Positions 35,320 through 46,617 of a DNA stretch of 64,000 nucleotides are shown here, piece by piece (the stretch's first letter is position 1; every line of letters starts with the position of its first letter). Location: assembly GCA_037576195.1 (NCBI GenBank), contig CM075103.1, positions 2,728,001 to 2,792,000 of the forward strand, in the 5' to 3' direction. The notes below the pieces were generated by a model. The model was not told the origin of the DNA. It saw only the letters and a list, made by a program, of their open reading frames with translations, and ran no database searches. The translations under genes and the position numbers were made by a program. The stretch comes from Phytoseiulus persimilis. Taxonomy: Eukaryota; Arthropoda; Arachnida; Mesostigmata; Phytoseiidae.

Positions 35320-38300
35320 TCACACGGCTACGTTCTCGCTCGCCCGAGATCTGTCGTGGGCGCATTTCATCATCAGCTGGTCATTGGTGACAGTGATGGA
35401 GAGAAGGGTTGCGGCATCGAACGACGACCTTCCCAAGGGCTCTACGCTCCTCCACGATTCCGCTTCTGTTTCCGTTGCGAAGAGGTGCAAGCATGCTTCA
35501 AATCTGGCGCTCCCACTTTTCCTCATGGGCAGAATATTTACAACGATGGCAGTTCCTGTCGTGTCGACTCGAGTCTCGACATTTCATTGCGTTTCGAAGC
35601 TTCTTGGTTTCCCCTCGCGAGTGGATCATCTGATAATCTGTGGTAAGCCGGGATTGCCGAACCACGTCGTCCTGTGTGATCGAAACGCGATTTGCGATTG
35701 AGTAATTCTGTCGACTCCATGTCAATTCCAACCGCGAATCCCTGAGCTGGTTGGATAAGAGGATCCCCAGCTGTTGATCAACATCGCTCGACGTCGGGTG
35801 GTCTGTAGCTGCGTATCGGTTGGGGCGCGCGTGTGGTCGGAGGCTCTCGATTTCGTTGCGAGCGAGCCAGCGATCTCGGTATCGCATCGACACTTCGATG
35901 CGAACAGAGCCGAGAGGGGGAATCCATTAGCGTGACGACCGTTGTCCTCCGCTCCCTTCCTCCAGTAGATTCTCCCCGTATCTGACGGTGTCCCTCAGTG
36001 TTCCAGGTTGATTCCTCTCTTGCTGAACTGCTTTGAGAGCAGCCGTCATACATTCGCGTATTCGTTGTTCCGCCGGCAGAGACTCCGTTAGGTACGGTTT
36101 CGTCCGACCGAACGTTCGCTGCATTATCATGAACTAACCAGTCGGATCACAGCTGGCCTCTATCATCATCGACCGGCTGGTTGAATCATTGCCGTGGCCG
36201 ATGGGGCGCCGTCGCCGTTGTCCTCACTCGTAAAACTCGTTTTCACGTTAAGGAAAGCGAACACTCTCACAGCCGACGCGCAAAACGTGTTCTCTAAGCC
36301 TCGTCGTCGTTGTGCTCCTCTTCCTCCCCGATTCGCTCCGCGAATACTCCCCCGCAGATCCGTCCGCGCAACCGGCTGAAAGTCAGACAGACAACTCGAG
36401 CCGCAGATGGACCGGCGGACGCGCGGACCGAAAAACTCACTCACTGACTGACAATGTTGGCGGGCTTCGTTCCGATGGAGCCATTGTTCGTTTTGAAAGG
36501 ATTTTTTGGAAACCGTTCGATTCAGTGGGGCAATACACACTCACAAACACTCAAACACGCTCGCTCGCTCATCCGCTCTCAAGTACACACTCTACCCGGA
36601 TTTGCCGGTGCCCCGCATCGAGCCATTGGCACCCTCGAGGCAAGCGCACTATTACCTCGATTCGAATCCGTTTCTGACCCGATCGGACTCGCGCGACAGC
36701 GGAACCCGTGGCTGGGGGCGAGCGATAGCTCCGCGGTCGAGGCCTCTGCCCGCCGAGGCCTCTCTGAAAGAACAGAAAGGCGCCCGAGGATGTTTTTCGA
36801 GGTCCTTCCCGGCTTCTGGGATGATCGAACGATCCCGCCCCGGGAAGCGTCTTTCGAAGGTTCACAGAGAAGTCTCGTTGTGGAATGCATTCGAGTGACA
36901 GCTGCTCGTGCTCACCACCGCAACGGCCGGCCACCCGGATTCGAAATCCATTCCCAAGAGTAGAGCGTTCAGTCCAAAGTCGTCGAAGCCAGCGTCATTT
37001 TCCTGGTCGTTTTCCCCGAACTCCGACTCTCTCTCTCCCCTGTTCTCCTCCGAGTCCGCTGACCTTGCTCGACCTCATTCGCTCGAACTGTCAGCGAAAT
37101 ACCTTCCAGCGCCTCTAGCTGACTTATTTGCCTCTCACAAGCCACTGTGGCCACCGATTTCCTCAGTTTTCGGAACAGGCGAGTAAATATATGTATGGAG
37201 TTGCTTTCCACTGCCCGAGCTCTCTGAGGAAATTCGTTTTTGAATGCCTCGAGTTTTCCGAGTGAAGGCTCCGAAGCGTCGAATTCATTCCTCCTGCCGA
37301 ACTTCATTTTTCCTGTTCCCTGGTGGTGACTGGCCCGACCTCGGAGTACGTGCGGGCGCGGTTGAAAAATTCACACGCTCGGAATATCGAGCGGATGTTA
37401 CATACCAACGAGACGAATGATCCGTATCACTGGAACAGGACGCCTCATGTATGCTAGGGTTCGCGATCGTCTTGTCAGCGAAGAAGAAGACGACGACGAC
37501 GAGCGAGCTCTTCTGTTATTGTTTGTCTGCTCTGAACCTCCCGCCGCTCGCTCACATTGTCTCAGAGATGTCGCACCCGACACGAAAGTAATGAGAGCCG
37601 TGAACTTTTCTTGCAGCTGCTCAACTATTCCTCGCGATGGTGGATTACGTGTGGCACGTCGGCCGTGTTGGCATTCTGTGATCTGGATCGGAATATTTAC
37701 TCTCGTCCCAGATCTCGACCGACCTGAGAACCTGCCTTGGCTCGTGTTCGTCGGGCGCACTCTTCGATCCTCTCAGGGACCGCTATCAAGATGTTCCCGT
37801 TACTGATTCGTTCTCCCTGTGTGTGGTAGAACGATTGTTCCCAGAGTTTGAAGGTTCCAACAATCGTTTGCTCGTGCTGATGGAAACAAAGAAAATTCCA
37901 GTGGGGGCGGCACGGCGGAACAGACAGCAGAGATACAACATCTTCGACGTGCCCGTAATTAGCTACTCTCTCGGGAACTTCCTTTCCTCCCGGAACCGTA
38001 TGGAATTACTTCGCGTAACGTTTTCACGCGAACTCTCATCCGAACTCACGCGTTCGGCAGCGATTCCGCCTCGTCGTGTGTCGAAGTTTCTGTTCCCAGG
38101 AGCCTTTTGTGCCGGTCAGCTCTTCCTGCAAGGAGAGCGCCGAAATCGGCAACTTCGTTTTCGGTTTTCCGTTCCTCTCCTCCACGTTGAGCCTCGACGT
38201 TTTTGGGATCGCTGAGCGAAGTTTCCTCGAGGAACCTCCGCGCGATCCCGGAACTAATGATACCTAGCAACCGTTCTTGAGAAGTTCACATCCGATCGGG

Positions 38301-41300
38301 CGCAACTTTGTTGCTCAAAAACACTAGCCTCGTGCCGGTCAACCGACGGCCAGGAATCCGAGTCCTCGTTCCACGAGATTCCGCCGGATCAATAACGGGA
38401 ATGGAAGCCGTGCATTGCGAAAAAAACGGGGGCGCTTGGAGGTACTTCAGGACTAGTTTGAGACTGTTCTCATTTTCCCGTGAGCGGAACCAATATTATT
38501 TCACGGACGCATGGTCGAGAACGTGCCCGGTTCAAGACCGTTCCTCGGAGAACCATCGCTTCGAGTGCGCTCTTGGATCCTCCGGCTGGATACCGCTTCC
38601 GAAAATTGCCTCCTTCTCTGTGGAACACTGGACTCCCGATTCCAGGGAACCCCTATTCAGGACTGACGGACGTCTCTCGCCAATTCAGCTGACGTTTTAC
38701 GCTGCCAGAACCCGAAAACTCAATGCATGGACTAAAGAGGCAACGATGAACTTACGCCCCAAAGATTGGTTCCGGGTGGGCACTGCCGTGGCATGTGATT
38801 GAAAAAACTTCGGCTGTGGTAGTTGGGGACCAGTTTCCATCCTCCTCGAGTTCCTCTGCCTCAGATCTCGACTTGGATCACCGGAAAATTGCCTCAGCCG
38901 TCGTCGATTCCGGATCGGATGGCAAGAGGCGCTCTGAGCTGCCTCAAGTGGAGCGCACGACTCAGGGGCGTAAGCTCTCTCAGCCGTCTGCTTCCGAGGA
39001 ACCACTTTTCAGAGGAGCTCTTCAAGGCATACCCAGCCCTCACCGTTGTCAAGCGCCGGATCAGAAAACCTGTGATCAGCCGCCGGAATCGGATCAGGGC
39101 CCTGTTCCGAGCTCGATGCCTACTTCGATGGGTGCCGCAGAGGAGTCGAGAACTTTGGGATGATGAACGCCACGATCCAATCGAGGAGTATTCCTAGACG
39201 CTCGTTCTGAAATCCCCTCGCGGAAAGTGGCCGCTTCGGAACGAATCAGGTCGTGTTGGGCGTTTCCCGAGAGAATCCTTGGCCACGATGAGGTGGTCGT
39301 ATGAGAGGACCAAAGGAAAAGCGGAAGGAGCAGAGCTGCGCTAATATTCCTCCTGGCATCATCGAGTTCAGCGCCGGCTGTGGACTGTGGCCCGGGGTTC
39401 GGCCACCGTTTCTGCGCCCGAGGGGGCCGGGATGAGGGTTATCTCGTGGAAGCAAGAGGGCATTATTCTGCCGAGCGGGCGTGCGCGTTGTTTCCCGCTC
39501 GGTTCGTTCACCCGCTCGCCCACTTTTCCGCCTTCCCGTTTGGCCGTAGATGGGCGAGGAGCACAAATCACGAGCATTTAGCGAGCACGTTATGCGTCAG
39601 CTCTCGAGAAGACCGAGCTGCCTCATCATGCAACCGAAACCGGCGAGCGCTCATGTTGAGTCGACTCGGAACGCTCCGCTAGATCTTTTGTACTTCGTCC
39701 TTATTCCTCGCGCCTCAGATTGAGTACGCGTCGCTGACACTGCTGTCGCGGCCCCCAATCTGCAAGCCTAATCAGTGCGACAGTCCTCGTTGTCGGCACA
39801 TGATCCTCGTAGCGCACATTTCGCAAAGCCGTCGGTTTCCCGCGAACGTGTCTTCCGCCGAGTCCGCTGGAAGCCCCGCGATCGAACCCCACGGCGGCGG
39901 CTGCTCATGCCGACTTGAACTATGTTTCAAATCGGCGGGAGCTCAAGCGTGGAGGGATCTCACTCAAAATTTCGAAATGTCCTCAACGACAGACGGAGGG
40001 CCCACGGACGAGCGAGCAGTTGGGTTCGGGCGCCGAAGTTAATCTCGGAAACGAAATTGATTCCCGCGACCGCGAGTGCCTCGGTGGGGCTGTCAAGTTG
40101 CGGAACGGATGATTGGTCGGCGATTGGTCCAAGGTGAGCGGAACCGAGGTCGCGTAGGGTGCGCCGAAGGATTGCTCGGGATCGGTCGTGAAAAATTGCC
40201 AAAAATGTGGCGAGCGAATCATCAGGATCCAGAGACGCCAAAGCCGCTGCTGGTCGATGGCGACGACGACTCCGAACAACAGGCTGTTTCATGATTGACC
40301 CTAATCAAGCATTCAAAGGTCAGAAACTCGAACTCCATAATGGAGGTGCGGGCCGAGAGAAGGTCGCAGTTCCTTCGCTCTCTGGAGGTAGTCGTTCGAG
40401 GACGCGCCGTTTTCCCCAGTGCTCGTTGGGCCTTCGGATCCGTTCCTCGAACTCCGAGCTGAACAGCGGAGTCCTCCGACTCCATGGGCGACGATTCAAT
40501 GAACGAAGTTGTGGAGGTGGAGCGCAGAAAGAAGCGGCATGGGCGGAGGCCATGAGACCAAGGAGCGCAGGTCCCGCGAGGTAATGTAAGTTTAATGTCA
40601 GATGTCTTATGACATTTTGATTGAGGTCGGACCCGGTAGCGGCAGCTTCGGCGACCATCTCATCACAGACGACACGACATTAGCTATCGTCCTTTCCCAG
40701 CAAGAAGCTGATTCTTGTCGCAAGTCGGTGAAGGCGGCCGGAGGAGAGAAAAGGGAGGAATCGGTGGCGGAAGTTTGAGAGGAAACGGCTGAGCTCGCGA
40801 CACAGCTTCGCTGGAATATGTAAATGATGCCCTATTGGCGTTCCGAGAGCGCGTGGAGCCACCAAGAACAGGAAAGTCATCGAAAATCATTGTATCGAGC
40901 AGAAGAGACGGAATTCCGCGCGTCATCGAAGAGTTGCAGTGTCCGGGTGCTCCTCTGCTCGGTGCACCAACTGGAAACACGCGGTGGGGAGCGGAGGGCT
41001 GACGTGGTGCTCCGACGTTTCCTGAAACTCGTACATAATGACAGCCGTTGGCTCCTTGCTCGACACCTTGAAGGCTGTTTCTCCTTATCTACAGCCGAGC
41101 TTCCTTCTGCTTGCTTTCGTTTGTTCATCACCAGCACCCCTGTATTCCTCGCGATCTCTCTTCCTCCGTCCTCTTTATGTGTTTCATAAATTTTTGGCAA
41201 ACTTTTAAAACAGCAGCAGCGGTGGCGGCGGCGACGACAACGACGACTGAGTGTTTCCTCTGGCGGGAATCTGGTTCGCTCACCGTTCTTTTCTTGCTTC

Positions 41301-41593
41301 GTTCCCAAGTCGAGCCCTTCCGTTCCATTCCATTATGTTCTTCACCTTTCGCAGCGGAACGGCACAGCAACGCTCCCGACGATTGCGCGACACTATGCGG
41401 TGCCCATCAAATCGGGACATTGAACTGAAAATGTCGACGTCTCTTCATTTACAGCTGGCGCATATTTCTGCCGAAACTGTTTCCGGTGACACTTTCAGGA
41501 GGAAATAACTCGTCGGTCAGGAGCGAATTGTTTGGCGTACTGAGAAATTCGGGACGAGACAAGGCGTACGAGAGGTACGGCCGTTTCATACGT

Positions 41594-41989
41594 TCAGGAT
41601 TGCTCATGGATCGGACGAGAAACTCCGGGAGCGAGGCCTTGTGCTGTAGAAGCTTTCGTCTGCGGGTTTTTTCGCTGGATTTGCGATGAGCGCGGTAGTC
41701 GGAGATGGGAATTATTCGATGATATCCCCAAAATGTCGTCGTCGTCCCCGATACCCACGCCTCGATCCACGAGCCAATCTCTGGATTTCGCGAATCGGAA
41801 GATTTTTGCTACATCGAACCGGCCCGATGTTTTGCGTCTGGGTATCCTCAGGAGATCCAGAAACATCAAAATAGTCGCGATTTTTGAGTTTAAGACGGAA
41901 AACCATTCCCGTCGGACTCGATAATACTCTTTTACATTTTCCCGCTGCACTAGAGCGGCACTCACGTCGCATTCCCTTCGATCCGCCAT
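41594..41989 (-). CDS. unrecognised 131-aa frame
   Basis: Minus-strand frame starting MADRRECDVSAALVQRENV, then KEYYRVRREWFSVLNSKIA and TILMFLDLLRIPRRKTSGR. It reads like protein at the start, but codon bias is weak and a second minus frame (41,712-42,098) overlaps it. No domain recognised. Confidence 0.15.
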   Translation of the reverse strand: MADRRECDVSAALVQRENVKEYYRVRREWFSVLNSKIATILMFLDLLRIPRRKTSGRFDVAKIFRFAKSRDWLVDRGVGIGDDDDILGISSNNSHLRLPRSSQIQRKNPQTKASTAQGLAPGVSRPIHEQS

Positions 41990-43165
41990 TCCGAACGTCG
42001 CATTGTCTCCTGACGTTCTCAGGACAAAATATCCAGGATGAACCCGCGGACTCCCGATTCCTTAATTCGACGGTTACCCACCTATACCGGCATCTCACCC
42101 TCTTCTATGAGGCCCTCTTTATCATATTGATACCAGAACCACAATCTCTGGGGTGTGCAGGAAAGAAAGATTTAAACGTAGCGTGAGAATATCACTCAAA
42201 TCCGTCCGGGGGTCCAGCATAGCCTCGATGTTGCCTAATTTTCCTGCTATCCCATAACTCAAAGGTCAGCTTAGACATTCTTAACAGCTTAGTCAAATGA
42301 CAGAAACTCGAGGCAACTTTTGGCTCCTAGTACCTGTGTCAGACCTTTGGGGGCCGATGACAAGCGTTTTGATGAGTTCCAAGCTATACCCTCTGATGGA
42401 CCGACGATCCAGACAGTGTGCCATACCGAGGGTCACGTATTTGAGGATTCATCGTTCAATGCTTTTCTGGTCTCGACGAGGTGGACAGCAGTCTCGAATC
42501 GTACGACGACTTCAACTCCACATGCGACTCGTTGGAGAAAGTTATAACTAACGACGGACTCAGAAAACCGTGATTGAGTTTCGATTTCATGGTTGGGAAA
42601 ATAGACTCAGTTGTGACCTGTTAGCCAAATCACTACAGTCTAAATCTATTCTGATCCGAACCCCTGATGCAAGCTGATCAGACAGGAGTGATGCTTCTTG
42701 GGATGCTCTGAAAAACTGAGAATTGAGCAACCGAATCGAACGTTCCAGTGAACGCCATTCTCCGACGCGCGGTCAAGGTCGAAACAGTGGTGATCAAGAA
42801 GGGTCTAACATTATTCCATCTCTCCCTCGGATCGATTCGCGATCCAAGAGAAGAACTCACAGTCAGTATTCGAGTGGTTCTGTTCTTTGGAGAGAATATT
42901 CCAAAACTCTCCCGTTGGTAACGTGGAGGTCAACTATGTCGTCACTTCACGCTCCGTATGCACAGCGGACAGCCGCTGGGACAGTCGCCTGGTTTGGCCT
43001 CGGGCTGGTTTGAGCAAGACGGAAGGAAGTTTGAACGAGCCGAATTAACTCGTGCCAGAACGCGAGACGAAGATTCCTGCGACAAGAGCCCACTGAAACA
43101 TTCGGACAGCGGAACTGGGTTGTCGCCGAACAGAAGGAACCCCATCCAACGCGTGTCCCGTCTAG

Positions 43166-43207
43166 TATAAATCTCGCCCGAGGCCGAATCGCGCCGCTGT
43201 CGAAATG
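43166..43207 (+). promoter_or_regulatory. possible TATA-box core promoter
   Basis: TATAAAT at 43,166 lies about 39 bp before an ATG (43,205-43,207). The frame from that ATG, MSQRDMINAAASLNQRTGR, stops after 19 codons unless spliced. Weak; could be chance. Confidence 0.15.
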
Positions 43208-45192
43208 TCGCAGCGTGACATGATCAATGCGGCTGCTTCTCTGAACCAGCGCACGGGTCGTTGACGGAGCTTTCCGAGCATTTGAATTTCCCCTCGCCCG
43301 GCCAACTAATTGACTGACGTTGCCATGCAGGAACCGCTCTAGCAGACAACTGAATTCGAAACCGTGGATTCTCAGCGCGAGCAGATTCGAACTCCGAATG
43401 TCAGCATTGTGTGATCCTGTAGAAGTTCAAATGTTGGAACGCGAAAGGGCCGCATCGTCAGCGAACGGGCTCAATTCCGCGAGAGAACTTTTCTGGCCGG
43501 TGCGATACGAGCCTCGTCGCGGAACGGAGTGTTCGGCTCGGAAAGCGAAAGCAAAATCTATGCAAATGCACGACCGAGTGGAGAAGACGTGTGCAATGCG
43601 AGAAACCGCAGTCGATTCACTGACACCGACGAAAATTGGCACTCGGAACACGATATCGTCTCGTCGCTTCTCCTTTGCCTCCAATTGTAGTCTACGGGGA
43701 AGAAAGGTAGTCGGAGAAGGACGGCAACTCGAAAGGTTGGCGAAACTTCCCGTCAGCGAGCCACTCGCTCCGAACAAACCGAAAAATCAAAGCAGCCTCG
43801 ACGGCAAACTACGACTCGGGCGGCGAATTCCCTCGCCCCACCGCCACTGTTCACCTCGATGCACAGGCGGGCGGCGTCATCCCGCCTGTCTGTTGTGTTG
43901 TTGTTGCTGTCCCCGCTGCTGTAGACAATTTGTGCGGAAGCGCCTTCTCCGCCCTGTCTCGAATAACGGATCTCCGAGTCTCGCAGCGTCCTCCCCACCT
44001 CGCACTCCCGCATTCGCGGTCCCTGCATCCGTTGTGCTCGGGAGGGACGCGGGAGCAAGTGCGCGAAAAGAGGAAACGTGACGCAATCGAGTTACGGAAG
44101 GAGTCCGTTCGTACGCTGCGAGTCGGCGAGCCCGCACCTGAGCAGTAGCGATGTTGCACTCACTGCGGAGGCAGAAAGGGAGAGGAAACATCATTGTTTG
44201 CGTCAATGTGGCTGCTGGTAGTGGATGTAGTTCGTTGGCCAGATAAAGAAAGAGATGTCAGCAGCAGTCGTTTCGATGGCGGAGAAACGCTCGTCGAGCG
44301 AGCCAATCGTATTACCTTGTGTATCAGCAGGTGAATCCCCGACCGCGTCGCGGCTTGATTCGATGCTCGCCGTCCTCCTTTTGTTCCTCATCCCGACCCC
44401 GGTCATTGTTCGATGAGGGGGAGACGCTTGGAATCCTCCCGGAGACTAGACAAGTGGTGACAAGTTTTTCCAACGGAACCCTCACGAGTGAGCCATCAGA
44501 TCGTTGACTGACTCCGCTGTCCTGGAAATTCCGCCGTGAGACTTCCTCGAGGGCGACTCGGTGGAAACACGGTCCGACCGATGCAACCGAGGCTGGTTGC
44601 GACATGAGCTCAGCTCGGGTCAATGCCCGTCGCGAGTTCGACATCGTCTGTCTGCTCATTGCCTTTCTGTTGCCAAAGAAGAGACAGCGAAGTCGAATCA
44701 ATTCCATGTTTCAATCAGACTCGTCTTTTCGGATGAGATTGTCTACCTGTGCCTAGTCCTTTGTGCGGGTGTTTTGCATCATTAGATGGGAAGAACGAGG
44801 TTTGTTAGCGTGCCGCCGGCTTCGTGGAGTTTGCTGCAGCAGGGCTGATGTGGGGTGGGGAGAACGCAGCGATCGGTGGGAAACCGGAGGAATCGGAAGA
44901 GCCAGCGGATGAAAGGAACGGGACGAAAGTGGGTCCGGGGGAAAGGCAGGTGGAGGGGCGAGCGGGCGGGCAGACCGACCGCCCACCCAACCTCGCTCGT
45001 ATGAGGCCAGCAAGTCAGGCAAGCTTCAGTTTTTTTTCCGTTAGCCCGGGGAGAAATTGAACTCCGGTTGCGGTTCTTCCTCGCACCGGACGAAACAATC
45101 ACATCAGAGACGACGAGGTTTCTGCTGCTACGGCGCCACTTCTCCCCAATTTCACGCTTAGTTTCGGTTTTGACACCGGCTTGTTCGGAGAT

Positions 45193-45214
45193 GGGGGGAG
45201 CGGGGGGGGGGGGA
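45193..45214 (+). repeat. G-rich tract
   Basis: Two G runs (6 and about 12) separated by AGC. Confidence 0.8.
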
Positions 45215-45426
45215 GAGAAAACAGAGCAGAGAATCGAAGGCGGAGGAAATCAGGAGGGAAGAGGCGGCGGCCGCAGTAGCAGCAGAGAAGCGTCTCCACT
45301 CCCCAAAGACTCTCGGAAGGGCGGAAAACTAACCAGGACGACAGACACCCGATGTCACCGTCTGGCCGGCTGGCGAAAAGTCAGACAACGGGAGCAACAA
45401 TCGCGACAACGAAATGAAATATTTGC

Positions 45427-45764
45427 CTACGCCCCGCAGTTGGGCTCCGGGTCAGCCCGGAGCCTCCGCGTCCCTCTGAGAGGCACGGCTCGCCTGTTGG
45501 AACTCAACGGGCCGGCCTTCCACGTCTCCGAGAAAACTTTGTCCATGAAACTCGCCGTTCCATCCTTGAAGTTATGGGAGCTCAGGCGGATCTCTTTTTC
45601 GTTGCCGAAGACCTCGTATCCTGAACTTCCACACGGTATTAATACCACGAGCAGCCGATGGCCGAATCTTAGAGTGGAGAGATGGAATCCGATGGAGGGC
45701 GAGCCCTCCGACGGCTGTCCACGCCTATGATGGTGATGGTCTTTATGCTGATGAGGCCTTCTCG
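45427..45764 (-). CDS. tentative neuroligin last exon M
   Basis: Candidate terminal exon: acceptor tgtcaagattagccgcag, phase 1 in as required by exon L, open to TAG at 45,427-45,429 (112 codons). It would encode ARRPHQHKDHHHHRRGQPS, then a well-formed stretch including GYEVFGNEKEIRLSSHN and ASFMDKVFSETWKAGPL, and end ADPEPNCGA. It lacks the C-terminal PDZ-binding motif common in neuroligins, which argues for caution. It could instead belong to an unrelated gene; the plus strand is also open here. Confidence 0.3.
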
Positions 45765-46424
45765 CTGCGGCTAATCTTGACAATGATAATGATGATTTCT
45801 GGAAGCCCGTCGCATCGCCGACGTTGGGCATTATCTGCTTGGAACGGATCGCGGGCATATTGCTTCCCTTCAATAAATCGCAATGAATGCCCTCGTTGCG
45901 GCTGAGCGCAAAAATGTTGATTGCATTGAGAAAATGCAGCTGGCCACGATGACGCATTGCATCACTTTGACCTCATCGCTCAGCTCATCGAGTGCTCTGT
46001 CGGTGGGTGGGTCGCTCGGTCTCCCACTCGTCTATTTACCGACATGCCCTACGCACTTTCTCGTCGCCCTTGCTCGTTCTTGGCAGGAGCTATGGTTATT
46101 CGATCGGAAGACTCATTCCACTAATTACTGCATTTCTCAAGGAATATGTCCTTGACGCCTGCACTCATAATGTCCTCACGCGAGTCCACCTTGAGCTCGG
46201 TGGCTGGCTGGATGAGGAGACGTCTACGTGAGGAAATGCGCGCTCCTCATCAGTGATCTGTTCCGAGCCGGCCTGTCCATCATCGCGACCAAGGTTGCGA
46301 ACGCTTCGATGATACTCCATCAGGCTCCCGATGGTCCCGCAGCCGCGTGTTCCTCTGGGTCGAATATCCGCTGTTATTTCGAGGTAATCTTGGGAGAGGA
46401 GACTGTTTTTACGGTTCCTCTCAC

Positions 46425-46617
46425 CTGATTTGAAAGCCACAGGAACGTGATCTGACCCGTTGAAAGTTCTATTCGACTGTGTAGACGATCCCCTCAGCAA
46501 ATCCGGTGGTTCCAGCGACCACCTGGGACTTCGCGCGGAGGTCTGCGTAAGCCTGTTTTGTAGGTCGCTGACGAAAACCGAGCATCTTGGTGAACTCGGC
46601 CTCGATTCTCCCGCTCG
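46425..46617 (-). CDS. tentative neuroligin tail exon L
   Basis: Candidate next exon after a 4.3-kb intron. The acceptor is ccgctaccttgttcggcag and the donor TCAG|GTGAGAGG; 193 nt, phase 0 in and 1 out, as required by the preceding exon. It would encode a Ser/Arg-rich tail starting RAGESRPSSPRCSVFVSD and ending NGSDHVPVAFKS. There is no family similarity to lean on, because neuroligin tails diverge quickly. An overlapping open frame in the same strand (46,469-46,984) has comparable codon composition, so the frame is not certain. Confidence 0.32.

Larger units (their letters stand above)
24895..41593. other. large stretch without a recognised gene
   Basis: Many frames of 60-210 residues on both strands. 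Those examined in detail (25,394-25,894 minus, 25,852-26,238 minus, 26,280-26,723 plus, 28,724-29,302 plus, 33,672-34,064 plus, 34,678-35,319 plus, 38,308-38,802 plus) show no known domain. 26,880-28,480 is especially poor in frames and looks like non-coding spacer. Confidence 0.45.
42100..45426. other. no recognised gene
   Basis: Includes a possible exon around 42,340-42,545 on the plus strand (DDKRFDEFQAIPSDGPTIQ, then TVCHTEGHVFEDSSFNAFL), with two candidate acceptors just upstream, and a 253-residue plus frame at 43,320-44,081 that crosses a CAA/GTT repeat. Neither is recognised. Confidence 0.4.

Noticed and set aside
43320-44081. 253-residue plus-strand frame with a cysteine run
   Set aside because: The cysteine run is the other strand of a CAA/CAG-type repeat, both strands are open, and no domain is visible.
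45068-45730. 220-residue plus-strand frame
   Set aside because: It crosses a G-rich tract in its first third, is overlapped by minus frames with better composition, and is not recognised.
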